Assembly: GCA_027487485.1 (NCBI GenBank)
Contig: JAIYDN010000091.1
Span: forward strand, 1-64,000
Direction of reading: 5' to 3'
Source of the DNA: Planctomycetaceae bacterium
GTDB lineage: Bacteria; Planctomycetota; Planctomycetia; Pirellulales; Pirellulaceae
Length of the DNA: 64,000 nt
Every line of letters begins with the position of its first letter. The first letter of the stretch is position 1. Shown piece by piece: positions 1-8,896 of this stretch. The notes below the pieces were generated by a model that made no database searches, was not told where the DNA came from, and worked only from the letters and a program-made list of their open reading frames with translations. Both the position numbers and the translations under genes were made by a program.

Positions 1-118
1 AGAAATCAAAGAGGCCTGACCCCTTTGATAGGGGCAACTATGCGTCCACGCGGACGCAAAAGAGTTCGATTCCCCGATCCAAAAGAAATCAAAGAGGCCT
101 GACCCCTTTGATAGGGGC
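1..118. repeat. Two direct copies of a 35-base palindromic repeat (period 83)
   Basis: Copies at 1-35 and 84-118 are identical. Each contains ATCAAAGAGG...CCCCTTTGAT, a near-palindrome. A third, inverted copy of the 22-base core is at 39252-39273. The 48 bases between the copies carry a perfect 7-bp hairpin (TGCGTCC 41-47 / GGACGCA 52-58) and a tRNA T-loop-like string. The left copy touches the window edge, so the array may continue outside. The spread of copies suggests a dispersed non-coding repeat, perhaps mobilised in trans. No transposase is visible here. Confidence 0.75.
41..81 (+). other. tRNA 3'-end-like fragment between the repeats
   Basis: GTTCGATTCC at 64-73 matches the T-loop (B-box) consensus, and CCGATCCA (74-81) follows, like an acceptor 3' strand. 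The hairpin at 41-58 sits where a long variable arm would be. The T-stem does not pair (AAGAG against CCCCG gives only two pairs), and no matching acceptor 5' strand is present in the window. I take it as a decayed or accidental tRNA-like piece, not a working tRNA. Confidence 0.2.
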
Positions 119-251
119 CCGCGAGAAATAAAAACCGCCAGAATAAACAGAGATATCGAAACTTGACTTCTTTGGTACGCTTTACTGAGTCTAAATGGTC
201 GTTTTATGGCCCAGATATCATCTCAGCAACATCAACCAAACAGGATTTCCA

Positions 252-617
252 ATGTTCCATCGTATCATCGTCCGCACCTGTCTCCCTTTAGCCACGTTGT
301 TTGTAACGGTACCATTTTTGGGCTGCGATTCCAAAAAGGAAGTTCCAGTTGTAGTTGTCGAAAGCAAGGGGCCGACCCTATCCCAGGCTGCGTTAACTCG
401 GTTGGAGGAAGCGGATCTGCTGGACGGCAAGGCAGACCATGTGGTCGGCAAGTGTTACGTTTGCAGCCTTGGAATGGATGGATCCGATAAGCATTCGGTT
501 GAGGTTGGTGGCTACACAGCTCACTTGTGCAGCAAGTTTTGCCAAAAGGAATTTGAGAAATCGTCGGAACAAATTGTTCTCAGTACAGAAATTCCCAAGG
601 GGACCACGCAAGAGTAA
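252..617 (+). CDS. Small lipoprotein with YHS/TRASH-like metal site
   Basis: A 121-residue protein with a lipoprotein signal: a basic start (MFHRIIVR), a hydrophobic stretch, then the lipobox FLGC, so it should be lipid-anchored at Cys22. The C-terminal half has CYVC followed about 28 residues later by LCSKFC. This is the spacing of small YHS/TRASH-type metal-binding domains, which hold copper, zinc or other soft metals. The ATG at 252 is chosen over the ATG at 195 because it starts the signal peptide directly and has AGGA seven bases upstream. It stands alone and converges on the pilus operon. A role in metal sensing or delivery is inferred; the family is not firmly identified. Confidence 0.7.
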   Translation: MFHRIIVRTCLPLATLFVTVPFLGCDSKKEVPVVVVESKGPTLSQAALTRLEEADLLDGKADHVVGKCYVCSLGMDGSDKHSVEVGGYTAHLCSKFCQKEFEKSSEQIVLSTEIPKGTTQE

Positions 618-705
618 GCATGTGAAGGTCAACCGTCTGCTCGATTGTGCAGCGAGTTGGCCAAGTTACTCTTTCATTGCAATGGATGGTTGCATTTCTT
701 TGCCA

Positions 706-1242
706 TCAGTGGATGGTGGGCGGTGCCAGAACTAGGCTTTCCGGCGTAATCTGGATCACTTGCCTTCCATCTTCCAGCAAGTCACCCACTCGAACTATCC
801 GATCATCTAGCATCGCACTTATTCCAGTGCGAGTTTGAAAGACGACCTGTACCTTAAGGGTCTCGGTACTCTTGTGTTTCGATCCTAGGGAGCTCACCAA
901 CGCGCGATCGTCGATTTCACTCGAAGGATCATCAGTGCTTGTAGGTGCCTTCTCAGGGAAAATCATTTTTCGATCAAAGGGATCGATGTGGGCAATGTCC
1001 TCATGACGGATCGCAGCGACAGTTGGTTGTGGATCGCGCTCTATCAGTGGCAAAGGGAAGTTTTCGGCATTTCGATTCGTTGTTACCGCTTCGACTGTTG
1101 GGGCCGCTACTTTTGGAGAAGCAGGACCAATGTTTGTGGTACGATCAGCGGTCGAGGTGGCTCCCTCGCGAAGCACGAGAAACAATACCCCAGCAAGAAC
1201 CGGAATAAGTCCCAATTTGACATAACCAGTTACGCGGTTCAT
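706..1242 (-). CDS. PilP/GspC-like pilus alignment protein
   Basis: A 178-residue protein with one N-terminal membrane segment (residues 10-25) and a proline/threonine-rich linker. Its C-terminal beta domain has the PilP/GspC HR pattern: V-x-VVFQTRTGISAMLDD, then RVGDLLEDGRQVIQI. In type IV pili PilP joins the PilMNO inner-membrane complex to the secretin. It is the last gene of the leftward pilus operon, and its ATG overlaps the pilO stop as ATGA. The assignment rests on position and the C-terminal pattern, since sequence conservation in this family is low. Confidence 0.65.
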   Translation of the reverse strand: MNRVTGYVKLGLIPVLAGVLFLVLREGATSTADRTTNIGPASPKVAAPTVEAVTTNRNAENFPLPLIERDPQPTVAAIRHEDIAHIDPFDRKMIFPEKAPTSTDDPSSEIDDRALVSSLGSKHKSTETLKVQVVFQTRTGISAMLDDRIVRVGDLLEDGRQVIQITPESLVLAPPTIH

Positions 1243-1817
1243 GGGTCTAATCCTAGCTGGTAATCGAAAAGAATGCGTATTTCTAATTCAGCCTGGCAAA
1301 GGGCGCTCGAGGGCATTGGCTCTTTGATTTTGAATCGAACCACTTGAAAGGAATAAGGAATCTGATTCATTGATTCGAAGAATTGGAAAAGATTGGAGAA
1401 GCGTCCTTCCAAATGGAGTTCAAACGAACGCGATTTAAACCCTTTGTGATCGATCGTTTGTGATGGTCGAAAGTCGTGGAAATTGCATTTCGAGTCCAAG
1501 CCGATCTCGCGTAAGGAGGACAAGACTTCCGAATCGACAATCTTCTTCGGTATTCGCTTTAGTAGGTCTGAATACTCAAGCTCGAGCCTTTCTTTTCGCT
1601 TCGTAACTTGTTCTACAGCAACTACCAGTTCCTTTTCATTCTCTAACAGTTTTCCGCACTCTTGAATATCTGATTGGATTCGGTCCAGATCATTACCGAT
1701 AGTCGTTCGTACGGCGAAACCAAAGGTGATGCCAATTACCAATACGATCGTCATGCTTGCATGCAAGTACAGCTCGGTACGTGACATGAGCTGTTTCGAG
1801 CCCGGTGCATTATTCAT
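1239..1817 (-). CDS. pilO: PilO-like pilus assembly protein
   Basis: A 192-residue protein with one transmembrane helix near residues 18-36, a coiled coil at about 40-85 (runs of E, K, L, R), then a ferredoxin-like domain ending in LEIRILFDYQ. This is the PilO layout. PilO pairs with PilN to form the periplasmic scaffold linking PilM to PilP and the secretin. It overlaps pilN by 8 bases and pilP by 4. A second ATG at residue 11 (MSRTELYL) could be the real start. Confidence 0.75.
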   Translation of the reverse strand: MNNAPGSKQLMSRTELYLHASMTIVLVIGITFGFAVRTTIGNDLDRIQSDIQECGKLLENEKELVVAVEQVTKRKERLELEYSDLLKRIPKKIVDSEVLSSLREIGLDSKCNFHDFRPSQTIDHKGFKSRSFELHLEGRFSNLFQFFESMNQIPYSFQVVRFKIKEPMPSSALCQAELEIRILFDYQLGLDP

Positions 1818-2391
1818 TGTTCAGGCACTCCAGTTGAAACTCTTGGATAGATTGGTCTTCAACGTGACGTTCTTGAGTCGCTCGAAGTTCGACACGGGGA
1901 AACATTCCTGATTGGTTTAGGCTTTTCATGAAGTTCGTGATTGAATCACTTTGTACTGCGATTCCGCGAATCGATACGATGGAGTCTCTTTTGGAAGCTG
2001 GGTTGGAGTTCGAGGTTGAATTGGTGGAGGACTGCAATTCTTGTACTTGAACGGAACTGTTGGCTTCCAATACCGCTTTTGCAACTACGCCTAGTGTGGC
2101 GGTGGTGCAATCTTCTACTGCGATATCTCGAAGCTGGTTTAGTTTCTTTTCCAGAAGAATGACTTCTTTTGCAAGTTCGATTCGTTCCTCGCGCGATTGC
2201 CTCGCGGGAGCGACTGCTTCCGCGATTTCCTCAAAATCACGGTGATATCTCCACCATTCCACCCAGTAGGATGCGTTCCAGGCCGAAAACAGGAAAGTGA
2301 CAAACCCTAAAAAGCAGATCCATTGGCGAATGCGCTTTCGCACTACTTTTCGCCATACGAACTTAGGGGGTAATAGGTTAATGCGAATCAT
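1810..2391 (-). CDS. pilN: PilN-like pilus assembly protein
   Basis: Starts MIRINLLPPKF, the hallmark N-terminus of PilN by which it binds PilM in the cytoplasm. One transmembrane helix follows (about residues 22-40), then a coiled coil and a small periplasmic domain; 193 residues in all. The ATG at 2391 overlaps the pilM stop as ATGA, which indicates translational coupling and fixes the start. The reading frame is open further upstream, but that part lies inside pilM. Confidence 0.85.
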   Translation of the reverse strand: MIRINLLPPKFVWRKVVRKRIRQWICFLGFVTFLFSAWNASYWVEWWRYHRDFEEIAEAVAPARQSREERIELAKEVILLEKKLNQLRDIAVEDCTTATLGVVAKAVLEANSSVQVQELQSSTNSTSNSNPASKRDSIVSIRGIAVQSDSITNFMKSLNQSGMFPRVELRATQERHVEDQSIQEFQLECLNNE

Positions 2392-3548
2392 GGTGCATCC
2401 CAGGCTAAGCAAGATAATCCTGCTGCAATTGCAAAACTGCCAAGAGGCCGGCTTTCCAATTGTCCGAGAGATGTTTCGATGCACCAAAATTGTGTTGGCA
2501 GACTTGTTTTCTGTTCAAGGACTTGAGCGACTCGAGGTAATTTCACCCCAGCTCCCATTAGTAGGATACGTTCTGGGGAGGCAGAATGAAACAAGCGATT
2601 GCTGTACTCGAGTGTTTTGTTGATTTCATACGATAAAGAAATTAGAAACGCGTCGATTCGTTGTCGAAGTGGGTTTGAAAATCCTTCCTTTCCAGAATCG
2701 TTGAATGAATCCATTGAGGAAGATTGAAAGAGAAGGGTTTGAGCATCGGACAAACTGACTTCGAAGATCCTTGCGATACCCTCGAGCAGCGATATCAAGC
2801 TGCAGCTGCGCAAGCTGCGTGTTAGGATTGGTTCGTTATCTTGGACCATGGTGATTGTTGACTGGCCATAGCCAAGGTCGATGGCCAAAGTGATGTTATC
2901 ATGATCTTGAAACATCATCTGAGTGGCGCGCGCCATTGCGCAGGGAACCGCATCAATCACATGGCAATCGAATCCGATTCGAAACAGATCTGTCGATATC
3001 CGTTCAGCATCTACACATTTTAGTGAGACAGCGGCATAGGTCGATGATTCATTTCGGGACCTGCTCTTTGGCAATCGCCAACAGTCGGTAACGAGCTCGT
3101 TGGGATCACATTCCGCTTCAAACGCAACTTCGGAAGAAACCACTGGATATGCGTCGTCTAGGTCGGAAAAAGGCAGATCGATTTCGCGGTAGTCGATCAT
3201 GCCATCGTTCAAGGTCGCAGCGCATTTTTTGCCTTGAAAGAGTCCCTGCAAATTGTCAGCCCCGGCAAAGAACGGCGTTATTCCACTCTCGAGAATATCG
3301 ACGCTGGCCAGCCAACCGAACGACTCTTGGATTCGGTTGTGGCGCTGCGCTGGGGGTGCTTTTCCTTCGATCGCATAAGCAACTGGGTTCTCAATGGTCC
3401 AAACAGACGACAAGCTCCAGCGTCCATCGAGTTTGCGGACCTGAGCCATTTTGATTTCATGGCAGCCAATTTCGATCCCAGTCCAGCCTACGGATCTTTG
3501 GAACCATCGCGTGTTAACTTGTTCGAAAAGGGAGATTGCAGTGTTCAT
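2388..3548 (-). CDS. pilM: PilM-like actin-fold ATPase of pilus assembly
   Basis: A 386-residue cytoplasmic actin-like ATPase. Visible signatures are the N-terminal GIEIGCHEIKMAQV (phosphate-1-like), AIDLGYGQSTITMV (phosphate-2-like) and RILLMGAGVKLPRVAQVL (adenosine motif), in family order. PilM binds the PilN N-terminus and anchors the alignment complex. The ATG at 3548 is preferred to an in-frame TTG at 3572. It lies between pilC and pilN, as expected for pilMNOP. Confidence 0.85.
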   Translation of the reverse strand: MNTAISLFEQVNTRWFQRSVGWTGIEIGCHEIKMAQVRKLDGRWSLSSVWTIENPVAYAIEGKAPPAQRHNRIQESFGWLASVDILESGITPFFAGADNLQGLFQGKKCAATLNDGMIDYREIDLPFSDLDDAYPVVSSEVAFEAECDPNELVTDCWRLPKSRSRNESSTYAAVSLKCVDAERISTDLFRIGFDCHVIDAVPCAMARATQMMFQDHDNITLAIDLGYGQSTITMVQDNEPILTRSLRSCSLISLLEGIARIFEVSLSDAQTLLFQSSSMDSFNDSGKEGFSNPLRQRIDAFLISLSYEINKTLEYSNRLFHSASPERILLMGAGVKLPRVAQVLEQKTSLPTQFWCIETSLGQLESRPLGSFAIAAGLSCLAWDAP

Positions 3549-3610
3549 AGTAGCCAACCCTAGGTCGCACAAATCATCATGCGAACCAGAGTTGACTTTT
3601 CAAAAACGGC

Positions 3611-4885
3611 TTAGGAAGAAGCGGTCGTCACATCCAGCAAAGGAAGAATAATCGACAACACAACCACTCCGACGATTCCCCCCAGGCCGACAATGATGGC
3701 GGGCTCAAGCATTTTTATCAACGTTCGCAGTCGCCGTTCTCCATCGCTTTCAAAATATTCCCCAACTGTTTGCAATACCTGTGGAAGCTTGCCCGACCGT
3801 TCGCCGGTAGAGATCATGTGGGCAGCGCCTGGTGGCAAAAATTTAGCAGATACGAGACTTTGGCTCATGCCCTCGCCTTTTAAAAGATCCTGTTCTACTT
3901 GATCGAACATTTGCCGGAAGAACAGGTTGCGAGTTGAATTCCTACATAAGCGAACGCTTTCTAGCAACGGAACTCCGCTTTCCAGCATTGTCCCTAGCAG
4001 CCGGAAAATCCTTCCTGTTATCAATGCACGGGCTGAGTTTTTGATAAGGACAAAATTCAGAATACCAAAGTCCCATGCTCGACGAACTTTAGGATGCGTA
4101 CGAACAGTCCAGGTCGCGCCCAACGCGAGTCCTGCCAGAATAACGATCGCTATCCAGTTGCTCCGCAGATTTGTTCCCAATGAAAGAAGAACGCTTGTCA
4201 ACGGCGGGACTGGTTTTCCCATATCGCTAAAGACGGAAGCGAATTGTGGCAGAACGAAAAACAGCATGGAAAAGATTACGGACATAGTAATCGAGCACAA
4301 CACGGCTGGGTACATGAGCATCGACAGGACCGTACTTCGCATGTATTGGTCGTTTCGCATCATTTTGGTGGTCCGCTCTAGTACCTCCACAATTTTGCCC
4401 GATGATTCTCCAGCAGCCAATGCAGCTACCAGAGACTCATTAAAGACCTTGGGATGTTTCGCAAGAGCAGCGGAAAATTTAGTACCTTGCGATACCTCTT
4501 GGTAAACGGCATTCAGAACCGATTTCAAACTGGAAGCTTGGCATTGATTGGCCACTGTGTTTAAGGCTTCGGCTAAATCATCGCCGGATTGGCACATGAT
4601 AGAAAGCTGCGAAAGCACGACGACTAGATCGGAGGGCTTGATGCGGGAAGAGTGCTTCATTGCAGGAAGTGGAAAGCTAACTTGCATGCCTGCCGCAGCC
4701 CAGTTTGGTTGACGCTTGAATAGACGGCCTAACGAAGAATGCGAAGCTTGATCGGCTGATTCTATGGACAGAGCAAACAATCCTTGCGACCTTAATCGTT
4801 GTCGGACGGCAACGGAACTCTCGCTCTCGAAAAGTCCGCTAACGGACTTGCCGTTGCTGTCTTTTGCAACATATTGGAATTTCAT
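3611..4885 (-). CDS. pilC: PilC/GspF inner-membrane platform protein
   Basis: A 424-residue polytopic protein with two repeated T2SSF domains (about residues 90-215 and 290-415). The first carries the GESSGKIVEVLERTTKMM pattern and the second GERSGKLPQVLQTVGEYFE, both typical of PilC/GspF. Three membrane segments are visible (about 190-215, 240-265, 395-420). It is the platform on which the PilB motor drives pilin polymerisation. The ATG at 4885 gives MKFQYVAKDSNGK, the usual family start; the frame upstream begins only with TTG. Confidence 0.92.
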   Translation of the reverse strand: MKFQYVAKDSNGKSVSGLFESESSVAVRQRLRSQGLFALSIESADQASHSSLGRLFKRQPNWAAAGMQVSFPLPAMKHSSRIKPSDLVVVLSQLSIMCQSGDDLAEALNTVANQCQASSLKSVLNAVYQEVSQGTKFSAALAKHPKVFNESLVAALAAGESSGKIVEVLERTTKMMRNDQYMRSTVLSMLMYPAVLCSITMSVIFSMLFFVLPQFASVFSDMGKPVPPLTSVLLSLGTNLRSNWIAIVILAGLALGATWTVRTHPKVRRAWDFGILNFVLIKNSARALITGRIFRLLGTMLESGVPLLESVRLCRNSTRNLFFRQMFDQVEQDLLKGEGMSQSLVSAKFLPPGAAHMISTGERSGKLPQVLQTVGEYFESDGERRLRTLIKMLEPAIIVGLGGIVGVVVLSIILPLLDVTTASS

Positions 4886-4922
4886 TTCGATCAATCACAG
4901 GGGTGGCAAGTGTAGGGCATCA

Positions 4923-6689
4923 TCAATCCGTGTAGGCGACTTCAATCACTTCTTCGAGACTCGTTCGCCCAGCCTCCGCCAGCAGAATGCCTTCCTCTAG
5001 CAGCGACCCATAACCTTGCTGACGATGATAAGATCGAAGCGACTCTACGGTAGCATTGGATGAAATGAGCTCTCGAACTTCGCGATCGATGGCAAAGACT
5101 TCATAGATCCCCGTTCGGCCTCGGAAACCTGTGTCGTAACATTCGCGGCAGCCTTGTCCTCGAGTGAACTGGCGTCTTCGGTCACCTTGGTAGCGAATTG
5201 CGTCCAACTGTTCAGGAGTCGGGTAATAGTTCGTTTTGCAGGAAGGACAAATGGTCCTGACCAAACGTTGAGCGATCACACCCAGAAGTCCAGCAGCAAG
5301 CTTGAAGGGCTCGATTCCCATATCCAGCAATCGAGTGATTGCGCTGAAGCTGTCGTTGGTGTGGAGGGTGCTGAGAACCAAGTGGCCAGTAAGAGCTGCC
5401 TGGATTGCAATCGCCGCGGTTTCCGCATCTCGAATTTCACCCACCATGATGACGTCAGGATCTTGTCGAAGGATCGACCGAAGTGCGTCGGAAAACTTCA
5501 TGGTCTTCGTGTTGCTAACCTGAACTTGATTGATCAAGTCCAGTTGGTATTCCACCGGATCCTCTACGGTAACGACATTACGCCGAATCGATTTGATCAG
5601 TTCCACAGCGGAGTAAAGTGTCGTCGTTTTTCCACTGCCGGTGGGTCCGGTGGTGAGGATCAAGCCGTGTGGTCGTTTTAATAAATTTTTGGTTTTATTG
5701 AGAGCCGCTTCAGGCATCCCAAGTCGGTCGAGATAGAAAGTGACATTCTTTCGGTCCAAAACCCGCATGACGATCTTCTCGCCAAGGATCGTTGGAAGTG
5801 TTGAGATACGCAGGTCGATTTCACGTCCGTCGACGGCAAGATGAACGCGGCCGTCTTGTGGCATTCGATGTTCGGAAATGTCCATTTTCGCAAGAACCTT
5901 GATTCGCGAAATCATGGCTGGATGGAATTCTCGCCGAGGCCGCAAAACTTCCCTCAAGTGGCCATCGACACGATAGCGAACAAGCGAGGACTGTTGACCT
6001 GCTTCGATATGGATGTCGCTGGCTTTCTGACGAATGGCATGAACGATAATGTAGTTCACCAAGTTAATGATCGGGCTGCCGTCGGTGAGTGATTCGACAT
6101 CGGCCAAGGATACATCCACCGAATCGGCCTGAATCTCAATTGAATTCTGATCCAGATCCGCGGTGACTGCGTCCACCGCAAAGTTTTCCTCGTAGCAATG
6201 AGCCAGCATGCGATCAATCGCGGAACGCATGGCAAGTACTGGCCGAATCGGCTTCTTGGTGACACGTTCTAGTTCGTCTAGCTGCCGAAGATTGGAAGGC
6301 TCTGCCATTGCAACTGTCAGTCGTCCACCGACGCAGAACAACGCCAAGGCCGAAAATGCTTCTGCTTTCGCCCGAGGGATATAGCGAACAACGCTAGGGT
6401 CGACTAGACCGCTTCGTAAACGGACTGATTGAACGCCAAGCTGCTGACCTAGAAACAACAGTAAGGTGTCTTCATCAACAAATCCCATTTCCAAAAGGGT
6501 CTCGCCCAATTGGCAATTCTTGTTTGAATGCTGATGAAGTGCCTCTTGCAAGTCGCTGCCCGTCAAGAGTCCTGCTTGAACTAAATTTTCTCCAAGTGGG
6601 ACCGGCGCGGGAAGCGGAAAACTACGACCAGAAGATTTGTTGGTGCGTAACGAGCTTGCATTAGGATTAGGGGCTGAGATGAGAGTCAC
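4923..6689 (-). CDS. pilB: PilB/GspE pilus extension ATPase
   Basis: A 588-residue hexameric motor ATPase. The N-terminal MshEN/GSPII_E_N domain spans about 30-165. The catalytic part shows Walker A GPTGSGKT (348-355), an Asp box near 375-380, a Walker B-like segment with VGEIRD (416-421), the His box LVLSTLHTND (437-446), and a four-Cys zinc site (C481, C484, C514, C517). Start is GTG, overlapping the STAS gene stop as GTGA; no ATG fits. It powers pilin assembly from the cytoplasm. No PilT retraction ATPase is seen in this locus. Confidence 0.95.
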   Translation of the reverse strand: MTLISAPNPNASSLRTNKSSGRSFPLPAPVPLGENLVQAGLLTGSDLQEALHQHSNKNCQLGETLLEMGFVDEDTLLLFLGQQLGVQSVRLRSGLVDPSVVRYIPRAKAEAFSALALFCVGGRLTVAMAEPSNLRQLDELERVTKKPIRPVLAMRSAIDRMLAHCYEENFAVDAVTADLDQNSIEIQADSVDVSLADVESLTDGSPIINLVNYIIVHAIRQKASDIHIEAGQQSSLVRYRVDGHLREVLRPRREFHPAMISRIKVLAKMDISEHRMPQDGRVHLAVDGREIDLRISTLPTILGEKIVMRVLDRKNVTFYLDRLGMPEAALNKTKNLLKRPHGLILTTGPTGSGKTTTLYSAVELIKSIRRNVVTVEDPVEYQLDLINQVQVSNTKTMKFSDALRSILRQDPDVIMVGEIRDAETAAIAIQAALTGHLVLSTLHTNDSFSAITRLLDMGIEPFKLAAGLLGVIAQRLVRTICPSCKTNYYPTPEQLDAIRYQGDRRRQFTRGQGCRECYDTGFRGRTGIYEVFAIDREVRELISSNATVESLRSYHRQQGYGSLLEEGILLAEAGRTSLEEVIEVAYTD

Positions 6690-7021
6690 TTTGCAAAGCT
6701 CCCCATTGCATGGACGATGTCTTCAAAGACATTTAGCTGCCGGTCCACTTCATTGATTCGAAGAATATCGCGACACAGTGCGTTTGGTCGGGCGAGAACC
6801 ATACTGCCACCAAGTTTGCTGCATCGATTGCCTGCTTCAAGGAGTGCGTCAAGACCAGCACTGTCCATGAGTGGAACACAGCCCAAATCGAAGACGATAT
6901 GAGGTTGCCCCTTGCCGAAACAGGACTCCACCGATTTCAAGAAGCCCGCTTGATTCTCGCGACCTAGAGGTTGCGAACAGCTAATCGTATCCACGGTACC
7001 GGAGCGTTTGCATTGGTACAT
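6686..7021 (-). CDS. STAS-domain protein (anti-sigma antagonist type)
   Basis: A 111-residue single-domain STAS protein. The fold pattern is clear: central strand HIVFDLGCVPLMDSAGLDALL with Ser in the usual phosphorylatable D-S-A-G position, then GGSMVLARPN and a C-terminal helix. SpoIIAA-like proteins switch partners through Ser phosphorylation by a HATPase_c kinase. No such anti-sigma kinase is adjacent, but a two-component kinase is the next gene upstream, 13 bases away, and the STAS stop overlaps pilB. It probably acts as a switch in pilus control; that role is inferred. Confidence 0.85.
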   Translation of the reverse strand: MYQCKRSGTVDTISCSQPLGRENQAGFLKSVESCFGKGQPHIVFDLGCVPLMDSAGLDALLEAGNRCSKLGGSMVLARPNALCRDILRINEVDRQLNVFEDIVHAMGSFAK

Positions 7022-7034
7022 AACAGCTCAAACC

Positions 7035-8471
7035 TTAGCGAAGTGGAATTTCAAGAGTAAAGCAAGAGCCTTGATTGAGCTCGCTACGTATCGAAATAGT
7101 GCCACCATGAAGCCGAGCAATTTCCTGCGAGAATGCCAGGCCTAGTCCAGAACCCACGATGTCTTGCACCCGAGCGTCTTTGCTTCGGAAAAACTTCCCG
7201 CCCAGTTTAGGGAGATCTTCAGGAGAGATGCCGATACCACTATCTTCCACCATAAACAGAACTCGAGAAGCATCAGAATCAACTCGGACTGTGACTTTGC
7301 CTTCCTCCGGAGTGTACTTAATGGCATTGCTAACCAAGTTGGATAGTGCAGCAACCAACTTATCTTTGTCTGCCAAGATCTTGGGCAGCTTCGGTGCGAC
7401 GCTAAAGTTAAATACTTGCTTCTTTTCCACTGCAAGAGGACGCTGACTTTCCAGGATTTCGTTCAAGAGCCGGTCCAACTGGACCTCGTGCTTTTCAATG
7501 GTGATGGCTCCTGCTTCCATCTGGCTGATGTTTAGAAGCTCATCTACAAATCTGGCAAGGCGGTTGGCTTCATTATTGATGGTATTATAAAAATTCTGTT
7601 GTTGCTCTACGCTCAGCTCACCCACCGTAGCAAGCGTTTCTGAATAAGCTTGGATGTTTGCCAAGGGGGTACGCAGTTCGTGCGTGGCGGTAAAGACGAA
7701 CTGCTCACGTGCAGCTTCTGCAAGCTTGAGCTGAGTCACATCGCGCAGAGTCCAAATGGAATCGCTTGGATCGCCATTCTCGTTAGTTGGAAGTATTCGG
7801 CTCAATCGCCAAACGCCTTGCGTCAGGTCGGCAGTTCGTTGAACCTCCAGTACCTGTGTTGCTTGGTTATTCGCCATCGAAAGAATACGTTGTGCTGCTG
7901 CCTCTTCGACCTGTTCGGATAACAAATCTATAACATCCATTCCTATTAATGATGTTGTATCGGGGCGTTGAAGTAGAGTCGCGAACGAGCGATTGAACTG
8001 TAGAATTTTGCCTTCGGCATCGCAAATGGCAATACCATCGGTCAAGTTCTGGAAGGCGGTTTCCCAGCGTTTTGCTTGCTGCGAATGAACTGCTTCGGAA
8101 AGTCGACGTTCGACACCATTCCATGCAGAATGTTCGTGAACACGAGCCAAAAGGTGATTCCAACCAGCGGCCAATGGATGCCGAACTGGTAGCGGGCGCA
8201 GATCCAGAACGGAATGGTTGGGATTCTCCGCAAATCGCAACAATTGGCGTTCCAAATTATCAAGCCATCGCGATGTTTTCTTAATCGCAAAGGATCCAAG
8301 CAGCAACATGCAAAGTGGAACACCTAACGCAGTTGCAAGCGATGGAATAGATTCCCATCGAGATAAGAACAAAACCGAAGCCCCGAAATATACGATTCCA
8401 ACTAGTCCGAAGAATAGATGCTGTCCACTCAGTCGCTGCGTGAAACTGCGATATCTCTGAGCTGCAAACAT
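7035..8471 (-). CDS. Membrane sensor histidine kinase with PAS domain
   Basis: A 478-residue kinase. Two membrane helices (about 19-37 and 44-63) leave almost no periplasmic loop, so it probably senses membrane or cytoplasmic cues. A PAS domain covers about 137-247 (ITDGIAICDAEGKILQFN-like). The H-box is TATHELRTPL with His264, the N-box LVSNAIKYTPEEG (N382), and the G-boxes DSGIGI and GSGLGLAFS. It follows the receiver gene by 3 bases and precedes the STAS gene, so it almost certainly works with that receiver in controlling the pilus operon. Confidence 0.93.
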   Translation of the reverse strand: MFAAQRYRSFTQRLSGQHLFFGLVGIVYFGASVLFLSRWESIPSLATALGVPLCMLLLGSFAIKKTSRWLDNLERQLLRFAENPNHSVLDLRPLPVRHPLAAGWNHLLARVHEHSAWNGVERRLSEAVHSQQAKRWETAFQNLTDGIAICDAEGKILQFNRSFATLLQRPDTTSLIGMDVIDLLSEQVEEAAAQRILSMANNQATQVLEVQRTADLTQGVWRLSRILPTNENGDPSDSIWTLRDVTQLKLAEAAREQFVFTATHELRTPLANIQAYSETLATVGELSVEQQQNFYNTINNEANRLARFVDELLNISQMEAGAITIEKHEVQLDRLLNEILESQRPLAVEKKQVFNFSVAPKLPKILADKDKLVAALSNLVSNAIKYTPEEGKVTVRVDSDASRVLFMVEDSGIGISPEDLPKLGGKFFRSKDARVQDIVGSGLGLAFSQEIARLHGGTISIRSELNQGSCFTLEIPLR

Positions 8472-8474
8472 AAT

Positions 8475-8888
8475 TTATTGAACTTGAAGTGGGGTAGTTG
8501 TTGGGGCAAAAGACTTGAGCTCGAGACTTTCCAAAAGTTTGGTTAAATCGCGCATGCTAAATGGTTTATGGAGGAACCACTCAATGTTAAATTTAGCCTT
8601 AAGCTGCTCTCGATTTAACTCATATCCTTTTGCGGTACACATGACAATCTTAAGAGCGCTCAGTTGAAGGGATTTCCTTGCATACTCGCAGAGTTGTTCG
8701 CCATTCAGTCCAGGCATTTCATAGTCGGTGACCAGAATGTCAAAAGGCTGCTCCGAAAGCAAATCACTCGCTTTTTCACCATCCCGAGCAATTGTGACAT
8801 CGAATCCAGCACGCTGGAGATTGAATCGGATGACATCCCCCAGCACCGTGTTGTCTTCTGCGACTAAGATCTTTTTTGAAGTGATCAT
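8475..8888 (-). CDS. Single-domain response regulator (CheY-like)
   Basis: A 137-residue receiver with all catalytic residues: acidic pair E11/D12, phosphoacceptor D55 in TDYEMPG, T85, and K108 in LHKPF. There is no output domain, so it must act through protein contacts, as CheY- or PilG/PilH-type regulators do. It lies between the pilin and the kinase gene, 8 and 3 bases apart, so the operon encodes its own phosphorelay. Confidence 0.92.
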   Translation of the reverse strand: MITSKKILVAEDNTVLGDVIRFNLQRAGFDVTIARDGEKASDLLSEQPFDILVTDYEMPGLNGEQLCEYARKSLQLSALKIVMCTAKGYELNREQLKAKFNIEWFLHKPFSMRDLTKLLESLELKSFAPTTTPLQVQ

Positions 8889-8896
8889 TTTCGCAA

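Noticed and set aside
31-81. A working tRNA or tmRNA gene
   Set aside because: The T-stem does not pair, there is no 5' acceptor strand in the window and no anticodon arm can be drawn.
1-118. Two repeats with a spacer, resembling a CRISPR array
   Set aside because: Only two copies are visible, the spacer is 48 bases, a third core copy lies alone 39 kb away, and there are no cas genes.
161-195. Promoter TTGACT before the lipoprotein
   Set aside because: TTGACT at 163-168 is a good -35, but no -10 fits at 16-18 bases (sequence there reads TGAGTC).
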